A stretch of 64,000 nucleotides of DNA from Roseimaritima sediminicola. Lineage in GTDB: Bacteria > Planctomycetota > Planctomycetia > Pirellulales > Pirellulaceae. A model generated the notes under the pieces. The model made no database searches and was not told the origin of the DNA. It was given only the letters and a program-made list of their open reading frames with translations. The stretch is from positions 1 to 64,000 of the forward strand of contig NZ_WIAD01000024.1 of NCBI RefSeq assembly GCF_009618275.1, read 5' to 3'. Made by a program: the position numbers and the translations under genes. Of this stretch, positions 7,915 through 15,605 are shown piece after piece (position 1 is the first letter of the stretch; each line of letters begins with the position of its first letter).

Positions 7915-8910
7915 ATGCATATCCGATGGCGTGGCATGGAGTTGCCCAGTACGGTCGAAGTCGACGTCGATTCGCTGACCGAAACCTACGGCAAGTTCGT
8001 CGCCGAACCGTTTGAACGCGGCTTTGGTACCAGCGTCGGCAACAGCCTGCGTCGGGTGCTGCTGTCCAGTTTGATGGGCAGCGCCGTGACGCAGATCAAG
8101 ATCCGCGGCGCCCAGCACGAGTTCACGACCATTCCGGGCGTCCTCGAAGATGTCACCGACATCGTGCTGAACGTCAAGAGTCTGGTCGTCAAGAACAACA
8201 GCGAAGCGACTCGCGTGATCACGGTCGAAGCCGACAAGGCGGGCGTGATCACCGGAGCCGACGTGCAGGTCGATGCCGATGTCGAAGTCATCAACAAGAA
8301 CCACGTCCTGGCGACCCTGACCGACGACGTTCCGTTCATGATGGAAATGGTCGTCGAGAATGGCCGCGGCTACGTGCCGGCCACCGAGCACAGCACGGGC
8401 GACCACGAAATCGGGATCATCCCGATCGATGCCGTCTACAGCCCCATCACGCGGGTTCGCTACGAGGTCGAAGAAACGCGTGTTGGTCAGAAGACCAACT
8501 ACGACAAATTGACCCTGGAGCTGTTCACCGACGGCTCGATCAATCCCGAGATGGCGTTGGTCGAAGGAGCCAAGATCCTTCGCAAACACCTCAACCCCTT
8601 CGTCCAGTACCGCGAAGTCGGCCCGAGCGTGTTCTCGGCCAGCCGTGGCGGTGCCGGTTCGGCGGAAGCCCAGTTGGAAGCCAAGTTGAACATGACGCTG
8701 GCCGACCTGAAACTGTCGGTCCGCGCCAACAACTGCTTGGAGTCCGAGGACGTCCAGACGGTTCGCGATCTGGTCCAACGCAACGAAGATCAACTGTTAG
8801 AAGTCCGCAACTTCGGCGAAACCACGCTGAACGAAGTTCGCGAGAAACTGGCTCAATACGGTTTGCACCTGGGCATGCGGGTTCCCAACAGCAGCGGCTC
8901 GATGCCCTAA
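7915..8910 (+). CDS. rpoA: DNA-directed RNA polymerase subunit alpha
   Basis: A 331-residue alpha subunit that nucleates RNA polymerase assembly and contacts UP elements and activators. The N-terminal dimerisation domain contains [21 protein letters not shown] and the [16 protein letters not shown] stretch. The C-terminal domain contains [21 protein letters not shown] and [21 protein letters not shown], with the DNA-binding helix-hairpin-helix intact. It lies 80 bp after rpsK and 90 bp before rplQ. Confidence 0.98.
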   Translation: MHIRWRGMELPSTVEVDVDSLTETYGKFVAEPFERGFGTSVGNSLRRVLLSSLMGSAVTQIKIRGAQHEFTTIPGVLEDVTDIVLNVKSLVVKNNSEATRVITVEADKAGVITGADVQVDADVEVINKNHVLATLTDDVPFMMEMVVENGRGYVPATEHSTGDHEIGIIPIDAVYSPITRVRYEVEETRVGQKTNYDKLTLELFTDGSINPEMALVEGAKILRKHLNPFVQYREVGPSVFSASRGGAGSAEAQLEAKLNMTLADLKLSVRANNCLESEDVQTVRDLVQRNEDQLLEVRNFGETTLNEVREKLAQYGLHLGMRVPNSSGSMP

Positions 8911-9000
8911 GCCGCGGGCGCCTGACCCCTTCCCATGGTCCTGCCAGTTGTGGACCATTCACCGTTCAATTCGATCCATTACCGATAAAGAGTTCCTGAC

Positions 9001-9693
9001 ATGCGTCACCGACGACGAGGTCGAGTGCTGGGCCGTAGCCCGAGCCACCGCAAGGCATTGTTTAAAAACATGGCCAGCGCCCTGTTCTTGACCGAACGGG
9101 ATGCCGAGTTCGACGACAATGCTCCGGCCGTCAAGGGGCGGATCATCACGACCTTGCCCAAGGCCAAGGAAGTGCGTCCGTTGGTCGAAAAGTGCATTAC
9201 GATCGCCAAAAAATCGCTGGCTGCGGCCGAAGAAGCCGAGCAGTACGCGACGGATGCCGAACGCGGTTCGGACGAATACAAGCAGTGGCGAAAAAGCGAC
9301 GACTGGCGCAAATGGGCCGCCGCTCGGGCACCGGTCGTTAACGCGCGCCGCCGTTGCCTGCAGCTGCTGGGCGACAAGGAAGCGGTCAACGTCCTGTTCG
9401 ATACCGTGGCAGAGCGCTACGTCGATCGTCCCGGTGGCTACACCCGCGTGATCCGCTTGGCCAAACCGCGTCTGGGCGACGCCGGACAGCGAGCCATGTT
9501 GGAACTGGTCGCCGCCGACTACAACGCTTCATCGACCAGCCAACGACCGGCTTTCGATGACGACAGCAGCGACGATTCGCCGGCCGCCGACGACGGCTCG
9601 GAAACCGCCAGCGAAGCGGAAACCGAAACGGCCACCGCCACCGCTGAAGCGGACGACGGCGACGAAGCAGCCAAGGACGAAAAAGAGTCCTGA
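9001..9693 (+). CDS. rplQ: 50S ribosomal protein L17 with acidic C-terminal extension
   Basis: The N-terminal part (MRHRRRGRVLGRSPSHRKALFKNM, GRIITTLPKAKEVRPLVEK, GGYTRVIRL) is standard L17, which lines the nascent-chain exit tunnel rim. The protein is 230 residues against about 120 in most bacteria. Extra length comes from an insertion before the VNVLFDTVA segment and from a tail after about residue 185 made almost only of Asp, Glu, Ser, Thr and Ala. It is the last gene of the operon, directly before a strong terminator. Confidence 0.95.
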   Translation: MRHRRRGRVLGRSPSHRKALFKNMASALFLTERDAEFDDNAPAVKGRIITTLPKAKEVRPLVEKCITIAKKSLAAAEEAEQYATDAERGSDEYKQWRKSDDWRKWAAARAPVVNARRRCLQLLGDKEAVNVLFDTVAERYVDRPGGYTRVIRLAKPRLGDAGQRAMLELVAADYNASSTSQRPAFDDDSSDDSPAADDGSETASEAETETATATAEADDGDEAAKDEKES

Positions 9694-9728
9694 TCCGCAG
9701 CTGATGCTTCGGCAGAGCAAACATCCAG

Positions 9729-9766
9729 CCTCTTCGGTTCCCCTTGGGATCGAAGAGGTTTTTTTT
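9729..9766 (+). terminator. Rho-independent terminator of the rpsM-rplQ operon
   Basis: CCTCTTCG (9729-9736) pairs with CGAAGAGG (9751-9758) around a 14-base loop and is followed at once by eight T residues (9759-9766). This is a textbook intrinsic terminator 36 bp after the rplQ stop. Confidence 0.9.
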
Positions 9767-9792
9767 CGTCTCGGCCTCCGGAACGCGACCGT

Positions 9793-9846
9793 CCGGTCAC
9801 GCCTGGATTGCCGGTCACGCCTGCATGGCCGGTCACGCCTGCATGG
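9793..9846. repeat. Three 18-bp tandem units
   Basis: CCGGTCACGCCTGCATGG and near-copies at 9793, 9811 and 9829. A second microrepeat, GCCTTCAA three times, follows at 9903-9926. Both lie in the gap between rplQ and the DUF3467 protein; no gene is seen there. Confidence 0.8.
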
Positions 9847-9963
9847 CCAGCGGCTCGCGCGTTAGACTCTACAATTCGACCGCCAAACCTCAGAACGCTA
9901 AAGCCTTCAAGCCTTCAAGCCTTCAAACTTTAAAACCTTCGCACCGTCGTTTCCAGGAAGACC

Positions 9964-10806
9964 ATGAGCGAGCCAGACAGTCCCCATCCGGCGCCGCAGG
10001 GACAACCCCAGTCACAAGCTCTGCGAGCTCGCATACCGGAGCACGTGGCCGAGGGCACGTTCAGCACCGGTGCGATCGTGATGACTGGGCCCAGCGAGTT
10101 CGTGTTGGATTTTCTGCAGACCATCGGACGGCCCCATCGCGTCGCCGCGCGAGTCGTGCTGCCGCATAATGTTTTGCCGCAGTTCATCACCGCCCTGCGA
10201 ACCAATCTGAACCTGTACCAAGAACGTTTCGGTCCCGCTCCCACGCCCCAGACGCCCCCGGCCGAGGGACGTCGTCCTTCGCCACAAGAGATTTACGACG
10301 ACCTGAAACTGCCCGACGAGATTCTCAGCGGCGTGTACTCCAACGGCGTCATGATCGGTCACGGGGCCAACGAATTCAGCCTGGATTTCCTGACCAGCTT
10401 CTTCCCCCAATCCGCCGTCTCGGCACGTATCTATCTGGCGGCCGGACAGGTGCCCCGCCTGCTGGATTCGCTGCAGAATGCGGCCATGCAGCTACAGCAG
10501 CGGCAACAGGGTGGCGGAGCCGCAGCGGCACCGGACGCCGGCACGTTGCCCGCGCCCGAGACGCCGGCAAACCCGCCTGGTGACGCGTCGCCCGAGGGCC
10601 CCGGCGGTAACGAATCGGGTGCCGGCAACGCAGGTGGTGCCGGCGGGCAGGACCGCGACGAAGGTCCGGACGAGTCGCCGGGGAGTCATGGCGAAGACGG
10701 GCCGAATGATCCGCCGCCCGGTGATCCGCCGCCCGGTGATCCGCCGCCTGGTGATCCGCCGCCACCGGGACCGACGACCGGCGGTGGAGGAGGGATCTGG
10801 GTTTGA
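9964..10806 (+). CDS. Tandem DUF3467 protein with proline-rich tail
   Basis: A 280-residue protein with two copies of a domain I recognise as DUF3467. Copy 1 spans about residues 28-90 (GTFSTGAIVMTGPSEFVLDFL, then ARVVLPHNVLPQFITAL); copy 2 spans about 120-180 (GVYSNGVMIGHGANEFSLDFL, then ARIYLAAGQVPRLLDSL). The remainder is low complexity: Ala/Gly/Asp-rich, then PPGD repeated and a poly-Gly end. It has no signal peptide, so it is probably cytoplasmic. The biochemical role of DUF3467 is not known to me. The maf start codon overlaps its stop. Confidence 0.8.
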   Translation: MSEPDSPHPAPQGQPQSQALRARIPEHVAEGTFSTGAIVMTGPSEFVLDFLQTIGRPHRVAARVVLPHNVLPQFITALRTNLNLYQERFGPAPTPQTPPAEGRRPSPQEIYDDLKLPDEILSGVYSNGVMIGHGANEFSLDFLTSFFPQSAVSARIYLAAGQVPRLLDSLQNAAMQLQQRQQGGGAAAAPDAGTLPAPETPANPPGDASPEGPGGNESGAGNAGGAGGQDRDEGPDESPGSHGEDGPNDPPPGDPPPGDPPPGDPPPPGPTTGGGGGIWV

Positions 10807-11444
10807 ACCACGAGCTGTCGCCCCTGTTCGATAACCTGCCGCGGACCGAGATTCCCGGCGGGTTGCCGTTGGTGTTGGCCAGCGGTTCGCCGCGACGCGC
10901 TCTGTTGCTGCGCTGTGCCGGTTACGAGTTCACGGTTCGTCCGGCCGCCGCGGAGGTGGAGTGCGGGATCTGCAGCCGGGAAACGCCGCCGGAGATGGTT
11001 GCGCGGCTGGCCTACCGCAAAGCGCTCGACGTCGCGCCCCGCTGTGAAAACACGATGATTCTTGCCGCCGATACCGTGGCCGCCTGTCACGGACGCATCC
11101 TGGGAAAACCCGAAGACCGAGCGCATGCCGAAGAGATGCTGCGGCTGCTGCGCGGACGACTGCACAGCGTCTATACCGGCATCTGCCTTTGGGATACCGC
11201 CCGCAACCGCTCGCTGGTCGACGTCAGCCATACCCAATTGACCATGGACCCCGTCAGCGACGACCAGCTGCAGGAGTATCTCGACACGCAGCTATGGGAA
11301 GGCAAGGCCGGCGCGTTCGGCTATCAGGACGGGGTCGATTGGTTGCACGTCGCCGAAGGCAGCGAGACCAACGTCGTGGGGTTGCCGATGGAGCGTCTGA
11401 GCGAGTTGCTGGAAGATTTTCCAGCCAGGTCCATTTCCGTGTAA
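10803..11444 (+). CDS. maf: Maf-family nucleotide pyrophosphatase
   Basis: A 213-residue Maf-like house-cleaning NTPase that hydrolyses non-canonical or dTTP/UTP-type nucleotides. SGSPRR is at 27-32; AADTVAACHGRILGKPED and GKAGAFGYQDGVDWLHVAEGSETNVVGLP are the family signatures. The start is a TTG overlapping the TGA of the previous gene (TTGA), with GGAGGAGGGA upstream, which supports it and implies coupling. The stop codon lies in repeat B copy 2. Confidence 0.93.
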   Translation: MNHELSPLFDNLPRTEIPGGLPLVLASGSPRRALLLRCAGYEFTVRPAAAEVECGICSRETPPEMVARLAYRKALDVAPRCENTMILAADTVAACHGRILGKPEDRAHAEEMLRLLRGRLHSVYTGICLWDTARNRSLVDVSHTQLTMDPVSDDQLQEYLDTQLWEGKAGAFGYQDGVDWLHVAEGSETNVVGLPMERLSELLEDFPARSISV

Positions 11445-11500
11445 CGACGCGGCAGGACGCTCCGAACCGTGCTGCATCTCGGTTGAGACAGCCGAGCTAC
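11441..11500. repeat. Repeat B, copy 2, spanning two convergent stop codons
   Basis: A 60-bp degenerate copy whose 5' GTAA provides the maf stop (TAA at 11442-11444) and whose 3' end GCTAC provides the stop of the convergent CvpA-like gene (TAG read on the minus strand at 11497-11499). The 3' hairpin CTCGGTTGAGACAGCCGAG lies between and could act as a bidirectional terminator. Confidence 0.75.
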
Positions 11501-12519
11501 TCAAGGCCCTCGGACCGGATCACCCGCTGCACGGTTTCGAGAAACTCCGGCTGATCGACCAACTGCATGACCTTTTGGTGATTCAGCAGCTGGATCGCGC
11601 GGTGAGGGTCCAGCGGTCGGTCGCTGTCCAAAATCTCGCGGATCTGTTCGTCCTGTTGAAGCTCCGCGATCGCGGCCCGCACGGCTGTGTTCTGCTGCAA
11701 CCGAACGACGTCCGGATGTCTTAACAACCCGTCGATCGCGGCTGGGTCTTTCAGCGTCAGCGCGGTGCGTTGCCAGGTTTGAAATTGGGACAGGGCGGGC
11801 ACGCGTTCAAAAGGATTGTTGTCAGCCACCAGATTGCCCAACTGGCTGGTTTCGATCTGTTGTTTCGCTGCATCGACCCACTGATCAACGCGATGCACCG
11901 GAGCGTCCTTGGACGCAGGAGGTTGTCTGTCCGCCGATTGCGGCGCGTGGGGCCGGTCGAGCAACAGTACGCCGCCTATCAGCAGCCACATCGCCAGCAC
12001 GCCTTGGCCCGCACCCACCACGTAACCGGTCCAGCGGTTCAGTGCATCGGCCCGGGGACGCAGCTCGAACAGGCGGCGAGAGAGCACGACGAACAGCAGC
12101 GCGGTGACCGAGGTGATCAGCAATCCGATCGCAGCGATGGCGATAAACCGATTGGTCAGGCCCGTCGTGCCCAGCCACGTGTGAAAGTGCGGCGCGTAGG
12201 TCTGACCCAACTGCGGGGCGTACAGGACTGCGAGGGTCATGCCCGCCAGCGAGCCTACGATCCGCAGCAAACCCAAACGGAATCCGCTGATCGCCAGCAC
12301 GGCCACCACACCTAGCGCGACGCTCAAGACGTAATCGCCCTGGTAGGCGAAGTAGCCGATCGGCGGCAGAAACAGGCCCAGGGACAGCACGGTGATAGGA
12401 AACCGAGCCGGATCGGGGACGTGATACTCGTCGTGGTTGCCGTACATCGCGATACCCAACACCAGTCGAACCATGTTTCCAACGGCGGCAAAACGAAATG
12501 CCGGCCACACCGCAAACAT
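11497..12519 (-). CDS. CvpA-like membrane protein
   Basis: A 340-residue protein with about five hydrophobic segments in the first 180 residues (such as ITVLSLGLFLPPIGYFAYQG, LSVALGVVAVLAISG and LLRIVGSLAGMTLAVLY) and a soluble C-terminal half. The pattern of a Gly/Arg turn after the second helix and GQGVLAMW in the last resembles the CvpA family. The start could instead be internal Met16 or Met25. It is the last gene of the seven-gene Bat operon, 57 bp after batD/E, so it may act with that envelope system. The family assignment is moderate. Confidence 0.6.
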   Translation of the reverse strand: MFAVWPAFRFAAVGNMVRLVLGIAMYGNHDEYHVPDPARFPITVLSLGLFLPPIGYFAYQGDYVLSVALGVVAVLAISGFRLGLLRIVGSLAGMTLAVLYAPQLGQTYAPHFHTWLGTTGLTNRFIAIAAIGLLITSVTALLFVVLSRRLFELRPRADALNRWTGYVVGAGQGVLAMWLLIGGVLLLDRPHAPQSADRQPPASKDAPVHRVDQWVDAAKQQIETSQLGNLVADNNPFERVPALSQFQTWQRTALTLKDPAAIDGLLRHPDVVRLQQNTAVRAAIAELQQDEQIREILDSDRPLDPHRAIQLLNHQKVMQLVDQPEFLETVQRVIRSEGLE

Positions 12520-12576
12520 AGCTCGAAAATGGAGGCGGCGCTTCGGGAACGGGGGCGAAGCATCGCGGTCGTCGGC

Positions 12577-15426
12577 TTACCAGTGTTCGATATTTGCGGC
12601 AGGAACCCAGCCTTCGGTGCCGCCGGGCAGCCGGACGTGTTGCCAGTCGCCCCGCTGTCCCAGGATTCGCAGCGGTCTTCCATCGGCTCGCGGGACGGTT
12701 TGTACCGCTTGAAACGATTCGCCGTCGCCGCTGTGCAACGTCGCGGCGTCCACAACAAACACGCCGCGGGCGGAACGTTCCAGGTCACTCGCCAGCAAGC
12801 TCAGGCTCAGCAGCGATGCGGCCAGTACGATCGCCGGCGCGAACGCCCACGGCCAAATGGGGACCTGTGAGTTCAGCGCTCGCCAGATCATCAGTCCCCA
12901 GAACAGAAAAGAGGCGGTAGCCAGAACCGTGACCATTGTGCCGATGCCAATCCAGCTGAGCACGGTGCGGTTGAACGTTCGCGAGGTCGCGGCGAGCGAA
13001 TTCCACGACCAGGCGCCCGAGTCGGCCTGGCCGCTGGTATCCGGGCCGGCGTTCACGCGCGACTCGGCGTGTCGCAGCCGCTCCAGCAGGCTACGGTCGT
13101 CCGGTGCAAATCGCAGGGCTCGATGGTAACTGGCGATCGCTCGACCCAGCTGGCCGGATTGCAGGTAGGCATTGCCCAGGTTGCCGTACAGCGGGGCGTT
13201 TTGGAGACCGCTGTCGACCAATAGCTGATACTTGCGGGCGGCCGTTTCGAACGCTTGCTGTGCTTCCGCCGGCGAGGCCTCCCGGGTCTGCTGGCCTCGC
13301 TGATACGCCGCGGTCGCTTCATCGAGGATCGTTTGCTGCTGTGTTTTTTGCAGTTGGGCGGCCGGAGCTACGGCCTTTGTCTGCGCTGCCTGACCGGTTC
13401 CGCTGGTCAGCCCGGCCACCGCGATCAGGACGACGCCCAGCGAACGCCGCCAAGGCCGCCAGATGGACGACTGGGCGGCGGAACGACCCTCGGCCAGCCC
13501 TCGGCGGAAACGCCGTCGCTGGGCAAAGGCCTGGTCCAGCGTCTCCGCGAGCTCCGCGGCTCGGCGGACGTCGTCGTCTTGGATTGCCGGCGCAGGCGGC
13601 GACGCGTCGCTGCTGCGATCCTCGGCAATCCGGAAGGCGCTTGCCGGCTGACGCCGCTGCAGACGCTGAAGAAACGATTCCACCTCCGCGGCGACCGGGT
13701 ACAGTCCGGCCGCTCGCAATGCCCCGACGGCGTGGGCATCGTCGGGGCAGGCGGTTCGCGTCCGCGTGGCGATGCTCTGACGAAGCGCCGCGGCCAGTTC
13801 CGAGGGCCGGTCCGCTCGCCGCAGGTTCGCCACGCAGCGTTGTTTTTCGCTGCGCAGCCGTGGCAGCCAACGACCGACGTGTTCGCGGCGCGAGAGCGTC
13901 CAGACGACCAGCCAGGCCAGCGGCGGCAGGATCGCCAGCCACCACCACAGCGTACTCAATCGATAAGGCGAATCGCTTCGCAGCAATAACGCCGGGTCGT
14001 GGATGCCGGCCCACGGCGTGGCCGGCGCCGTCGCCTCGTCGGCTTGACTCTCGCCGCTCGGAGCCGCGGGCGTGCCCACGATGGCGTCCAGAGCCAACGA
14101 TTCGGCTTCGCTGACGATGATCGAGATCGGCGAACTGTGAACGGTGTGAAACTGTTCGTCATCGGGATCGAAGTAGCTGAACGGGATCGGCGGAATCCTG
14201 GTGATGCCGGCCCGACGCGGACGGATCGTCGTGCTGAACAATTTGGTTTCGTCCTGCACAAATCCCGCCAAGGATTCGTCGGCGACCTTAAAGTCGGCGG
14301 TCAAATCCCGCAACTGTCCCAGCGGCGGAGCCTGGATGCGGTCCATCGGCCCGGTGCCGCTGATCCCGATGTCCAGCGTGATCGGTTCGCCCGCCGCGAC
14401 GTCTTTGGGACTGGCTTTCACCGCGATTTGGTACCGGCCGACCGCACCGCGATAGTGCTCCGGACGCCCCTCGCTGGGGACCGGCAGCACGCGCGTCGCG
14501 TCGACCGTAGCCTTGCCGACCAACAACCGCGTTTCGGCAATCGCCAGTCGGTCTCCAAACGGCGTGCCCCGAGAGCTGCCGGAGAAAAAAGGATCGTCGA
14601 AGATGTCCGAGAACGGTGAACGACTGCGGCGGAGCTGTGTGGGATACTGCACCACGATCTCGACGTCGTCCACATCGATCTGACCGGGGTGAGTCGGATA
14701 GATGGTGCCGTCGATCTCGTACAGGTAGTACTCTTCGCTTTGCCCTTGCGCGTTGGTGCGGCGAACCATTCGACCGCCCGGCCGGGCGTTGCGCTGAGCC
14801 ATCTCGCGGAGCCGGTCGGAAAAGCCACCCCAGGAAGATTGACGCGAAATCCGCTGCCACATGTCGGCTTCGGACAACACGACACGGTGCTCGTCATCGC
14901 GATACGGTTTCAGCCAGATCTGCAGCGTCAGGTCCAGCGGCTGGCCGACGTACACACGATCCTTGCGGCCTTGAATTTCCACGAACAACAAATCTGATTC
15001 CGACGCCGTAAACTCCAACGCCTGAGTGGAAACCGTGCGTCCGGCCACCTCCACCTCAAGCGGCGGGATGCGAAACGTACCTTCGCGATGTGGCGTGACC
15101 AGGTAGTTCAGCGTCACCTGAATGTCTTCGCTGCGGCGGCCGTTGATCACCATCACCCGACGACTCTGCGAGGGAGGTCCGGCCGAGCGAATCGTGCAGT
15201 CTTCCATCTCCGGCAACTCCGGCGCCTCGTAGTCCTGAGCGTCCTGGATCACAATCCGCAGCACCAGCGGCGAGCCGACGTAGGCCTCAGTATCGGACAG
15301 CGAAGCACGCACATCGGCGGCCGGCGCCGAACGCAGGCCAGCGAGACCCAGCACCAACGCCAACGGTAGGAGTACCCGCCAGGGACGGGAGTTGTGCAGC
15401 GGTAGCTTCGACTTGTTCAACCACAT
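12577..15426 (-). CDS. BatD-BatE fusion: oxygen-tolerance protein with TPR and SH3-like end
   Basis: A 949-residue protein starting MWLNKSKLPLHN; the longer frame to 15579 was rejected because its extra 51 residues are translated repeat (TGWKPMP twice). Signal peptide at about 15-37, then Ig-like BatD repeats (ADVRASLSDTEAYVGSPLVL; DRVYVGQPLDLTLQIWLKPY; VAAGEPITLDIGISG), and a transmembrane helix (WWWLAILPPLAWLVVWTL). A second export-like helix is followed by TPRs (GNLGNAYLQSGQLGRAIASYHRAL), two more helices and a C-terminal SH3-like fold ending GTEGWVPAANIEHW. In Bacteroides and Leptospira BatD and BatE are separate proteins. Part of the MoxR-Bat operon. Confidence 0.85.
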   Translation of the reverse strand: MWLNKSKLPLHNSRPWRVLLPLALVLGLAGLRSAPAADVRASLSDTEAYVGSPLVLRIVIQDAQDYEAPELPEMEDCTIRSAGPPSQSRRVMVINGRRSEDIQVTLNYLVTPHREGTFRIPPLEVEVAGRTVSTQALEFTASESDLLFVEIQGRKDRVYVGQPLDLTLQIWLKPYRDDEHRVVLSEADMWQRISRQSSWGGFSDRLREMAQRNARPGGRMVRRTNAQGQSEEYYLYEIDGTIYPTHPGQIDVDDVEIVVQYPTQLRRSRSPFSDIFDDPFFSGSSRGTPFGDRLAIAETRLLVGKATVDATRVLPVPSEGRPEHYRGAVGRYQIAVKASPKDVAAGEPITLDIGISGTGPMDRIQAPPLGQLRDLTADFKVADESLAGFVQDETKLFSTTIRPRRAGITRIPPIPFSYFDPDDEQFHTVHSSPISIIVSEAESLALDAIVGTPAAPSGESQADEATAPATPWAGIHDPALLLRSDSPYRLSTLWWWLAILPPLAWLVVWTLSRREHVGRWLPRLRSEKQRCVANLRRADRPSELAAALRQSIATRTRTACPDDAHAVGALRAAGLYPVAAEVESFLQRLQRRQPASAFRIAEDRSSDASPPAPAIQDDDVRRAAELAETLDQAFAQRRRFRRGLAEGRSAAQSSIWRPWRRSLGVVLIAVAGLTSGTGQAAQTKAVAPAAQLQKTQQQTILDEATAAYQRGQQTREASPAEAQQAFETAARKYQLLVDSGLQNAPLYGNLGNAYLQSGQLGRAIASYHRALRFAPDDRSLLERLRHAESRVNAGPDTSGQADSGAWSWNSLAATSRTFNRTVLSWIGIGTMVTVLATASFLFWGLMIWRALNSQVPIWPWAFAPAIVLAASLLSLSLLASDLERSARGVFVVDAATLHSGDGESFQAVQTVPRADGRPLRILGQRGDWQHVRLPGGTEGWVPAANIEHW

Positions 15427-15456
15427 GGTTCTTGGTTCGTCCTCCGTTGCATCAAG

Positions 15457-15599
15457 TGGCATAGGCTTCCAGCCTGTGAGAGTAGCACGGCTCTCCGAGC
15501 CGTCGCATCTGTTCTGTCTCGGCTGGGACAGCCGAGCTACTATCTGTGGCATAGGCTTCCAGCCTGTGAGAGTCATCACAGGCTGGAACCCTATGCCAC
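15457..15599. repeat. Repeat cluster A-B-A-A' between batB/C and batD/E
   Basis: A repeat A copy (15457-15479), a repeat B copy (15482-15540), another A (15546-15568) and an inverted A (15577-15599) fill the 179-bp gap inside the Bat operon. The last two A copies face each other and can form one longer hairpin. No gene is seen here. A strong hairpin inside an operon could attenuate or process the transcript between batB/C and batD/E. Confidence 0.85.
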
Positions 15600-15605
15600 A
15601 GCGGT

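Noticed and set aside
15427-15579. N-terminal extension of batD/E with TGWKPMP motifs
   Set aside because: These residues are translated repeat A and B, followed by a proper signal peptide start at 15426.
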